Source: Propionibacteriaceae bacterium (GTDB taxonomy: Bacteria; Actinomycetota; Actinomycetes; Propionibacteriales; Propionibacteriaceae). From it: a stretch of DNA of 6,376 nt. The stretch covers positions 1 through 6,376 of the forward strand of contig JAKDIK010000163.1 in NCBI GenBank assembly GCA_030450535.1, read 5' to 3'. Positions 5,739 through 6,376 of this stretch are shown here, in pieces; within the stretch, counting starts at the first letter, position 1; each line of letters begins with the position of its first letter. The notes under the pieces were generated by a model. It was given only the letters and a program-made list of their open reading frames with translations, made no database searches and was not told where the DNA came from. The translations under genes were made by a program, and so were the position numbers.

Positions 5739-6337
5739 TGGTACCTCGGCAGGGGGCCGTAGAACACGTCGTCGACGATCGTCGCGACTGCAGGGGCCGG
5801 GTGGCGCCGGACGTACCACCGCGCGAAGTAGGCGCGCGATGGAGGCAGCCACAGGCAGGCGGCCCCGAGCACGATCGGGGCGATGCCCCAGGCGGCCAGC
5901 GGGTTGATGACGAGCGCGGCGCACGACAGCGCCACCGCGACGAGTCCGGCCCAGCGCGTCCAGCGGTGGCCCCACCAGCCGTAGTACGCGGCGACGATGG
6001 CCGCGGCGGCGATGACCAGGGCGATCGCGAATTCACCGGTGACCATGGCCACGCGCAGCAGCGAGCCCGGCTCCGTCGGGGTCACCCGATGGAGCCAGGC
6101 CGCCTGCTCGAAGGTATCGATGCTCTGCCAGAACGCCCACAGCAGGCCACCCAACACGACTGCCACGCCCGCGTACAGCAGCGCCGTCGCGGCCCAGAGG
6201 GACCACGGCCGGCGCGGCTCGCCCGTGCGCGGATCGATCGTGACGTCGCGGGTGACCACGACGGTTCCGATGGCCGGTGCCTCCTCGGGCGCCGCGGGAG
6301 CGGCGCCGGGGGAGGTGACGGCCTCGGAATGCGTCAT
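5735..6337 (-). CDS. Four-helix membrane protein of unknown function
   Basis: Predicted 200-residue integral membrane protein that I do not recognise. Residues 1-44 are a hydrophilic Ala/Pro/Glu-rich tail ending in a VTIDPRTGEPRRPW segment. Hydrophobic helices lie at about 48-70, 96-119, 128-146 and 149-165, with an YYGWWGHRW motif between helices 2 and 3 (118-126). The C-terminal 166-200 is basic and then acidic, ending in DDVFYGPLPRYQ. The ATG at 6337 has a good ribosome-binding region (AGGACGGAG, 3 nt before it) and a TAGACT box upstream. It is the first gene of a two-gene operon with the PemK/MazF-like gene, overlapping by 4 nt. The tight coupling suggests the two proteins are made in fixed ratio; whether they interact is inference. 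It does not look like an antitoxin. Confidence 0.75.
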   Translation of the reverse strand: MTHSEAVTSPGAAPAAPEEAPAIGTVVVTRDVTIDPRTGEPRRPWSLWAATALLYAGVAVVLGGLLWAFWQSIDTFEQAAWLHRVTPTEPGSLLRVAMVTGEFAIALVIAAAAIVAAYYGWWGHRWTRWAGLVAVALSCAALVINPLAAWGIAPIVLGAACLWLPPSRAYFARWYVRRHPAPAVATIVDDVFYGPLPRYQ

Positions 6338-6364
6338 GGGCTCCGTCCTGGCTCGGGGACGCCC

Positions 6365-6370
6365 AGTCTA
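6365..6370 (-). promoter_or_regulatory. Candidate -10 box TAGACT of the membrane protein/MazF-like operon
   Basis: TAGACT on the minus strand fits the actinobacterial -10 consensus and is 27 nt before the ATG at 6337, giving a leader of about 20 nt that contains the AGGACGGAG ribosome-binding region. Any -35 element would lie beyond the window edge. Confidence 0.45.
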
Positions 6371-6376
6371 GGCGCC

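Noticed and set aside
5739..5975. N-terminal extension of the MazF-like gene back to 5975
   Set aside because: The extension is a shadow of the membrane-protein gene in another frame; the GTG at 5738 with GAGG upstream and the 4-nt overlap is the sensible start.

Overview
This is a GC-rich window (about 70% G+C by eye) with strong codon-position bias, GTG starts and 4-nt GTGA stop/start overlaps. Together with an actinobacterial-type polyphosphate glucokinase and a DUF1707 protein, it points to an actinomycete (Actinomycetota); I cannot place it more finely. The high GC produces very long false ORFs on the opposite strands, which I left out.

Layout, left to right. (1) 1-224, minus: the N-terminal part of a polyphosphate glucokinase (ppgK), cut by the window edge. 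(2) 234-2398, minus: an overlapping two-gene operon for membrane proteins with bacterial PH (bPH2/DUF304) domains, resembling the YdbS-YdbT pair of Bacillus. (3) 2491-3102, minus: a soluble DUF1707 protein with a C-terminal FGG-repeat region of the LiaF-C-like type. (4) 3262-3332, plus: tRNA-Gly(CCC). (5) 3455-5176, plus: a large protein with a C-terminal diadenylate-cyclase-like (DAC/DisA_N) domain whose nucleotide-binding motif departs from the canonical one. (6) 5205-6337, minus: a four-helix membrane protein overlapping by 4 nt a PemK/MazF-fold gene that has no recognisable antitoxin partner.

How they may work together. Regions 2 and 3 look like envelope-associated functions: the bPH2 pairs and LiaF-type domains are known from cell-wall or bacteriocin stress responses in Firmicutes, but a shared role here is only inferred. 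The most notable gene is the DAC-like protein. It sits directly downstream of the tRNA gene, and the 122 nt between them contain no TA dinucleotide and hence no recognisable -10 box, so read-through from the tRNA promoter is plausible. Three of the four minus-strand transcription units whose 5' ends are visible have a TAnnnT box 6-7 nt before the start codon, the arrangement expected for leaderless mRNAs in actinomycetes.
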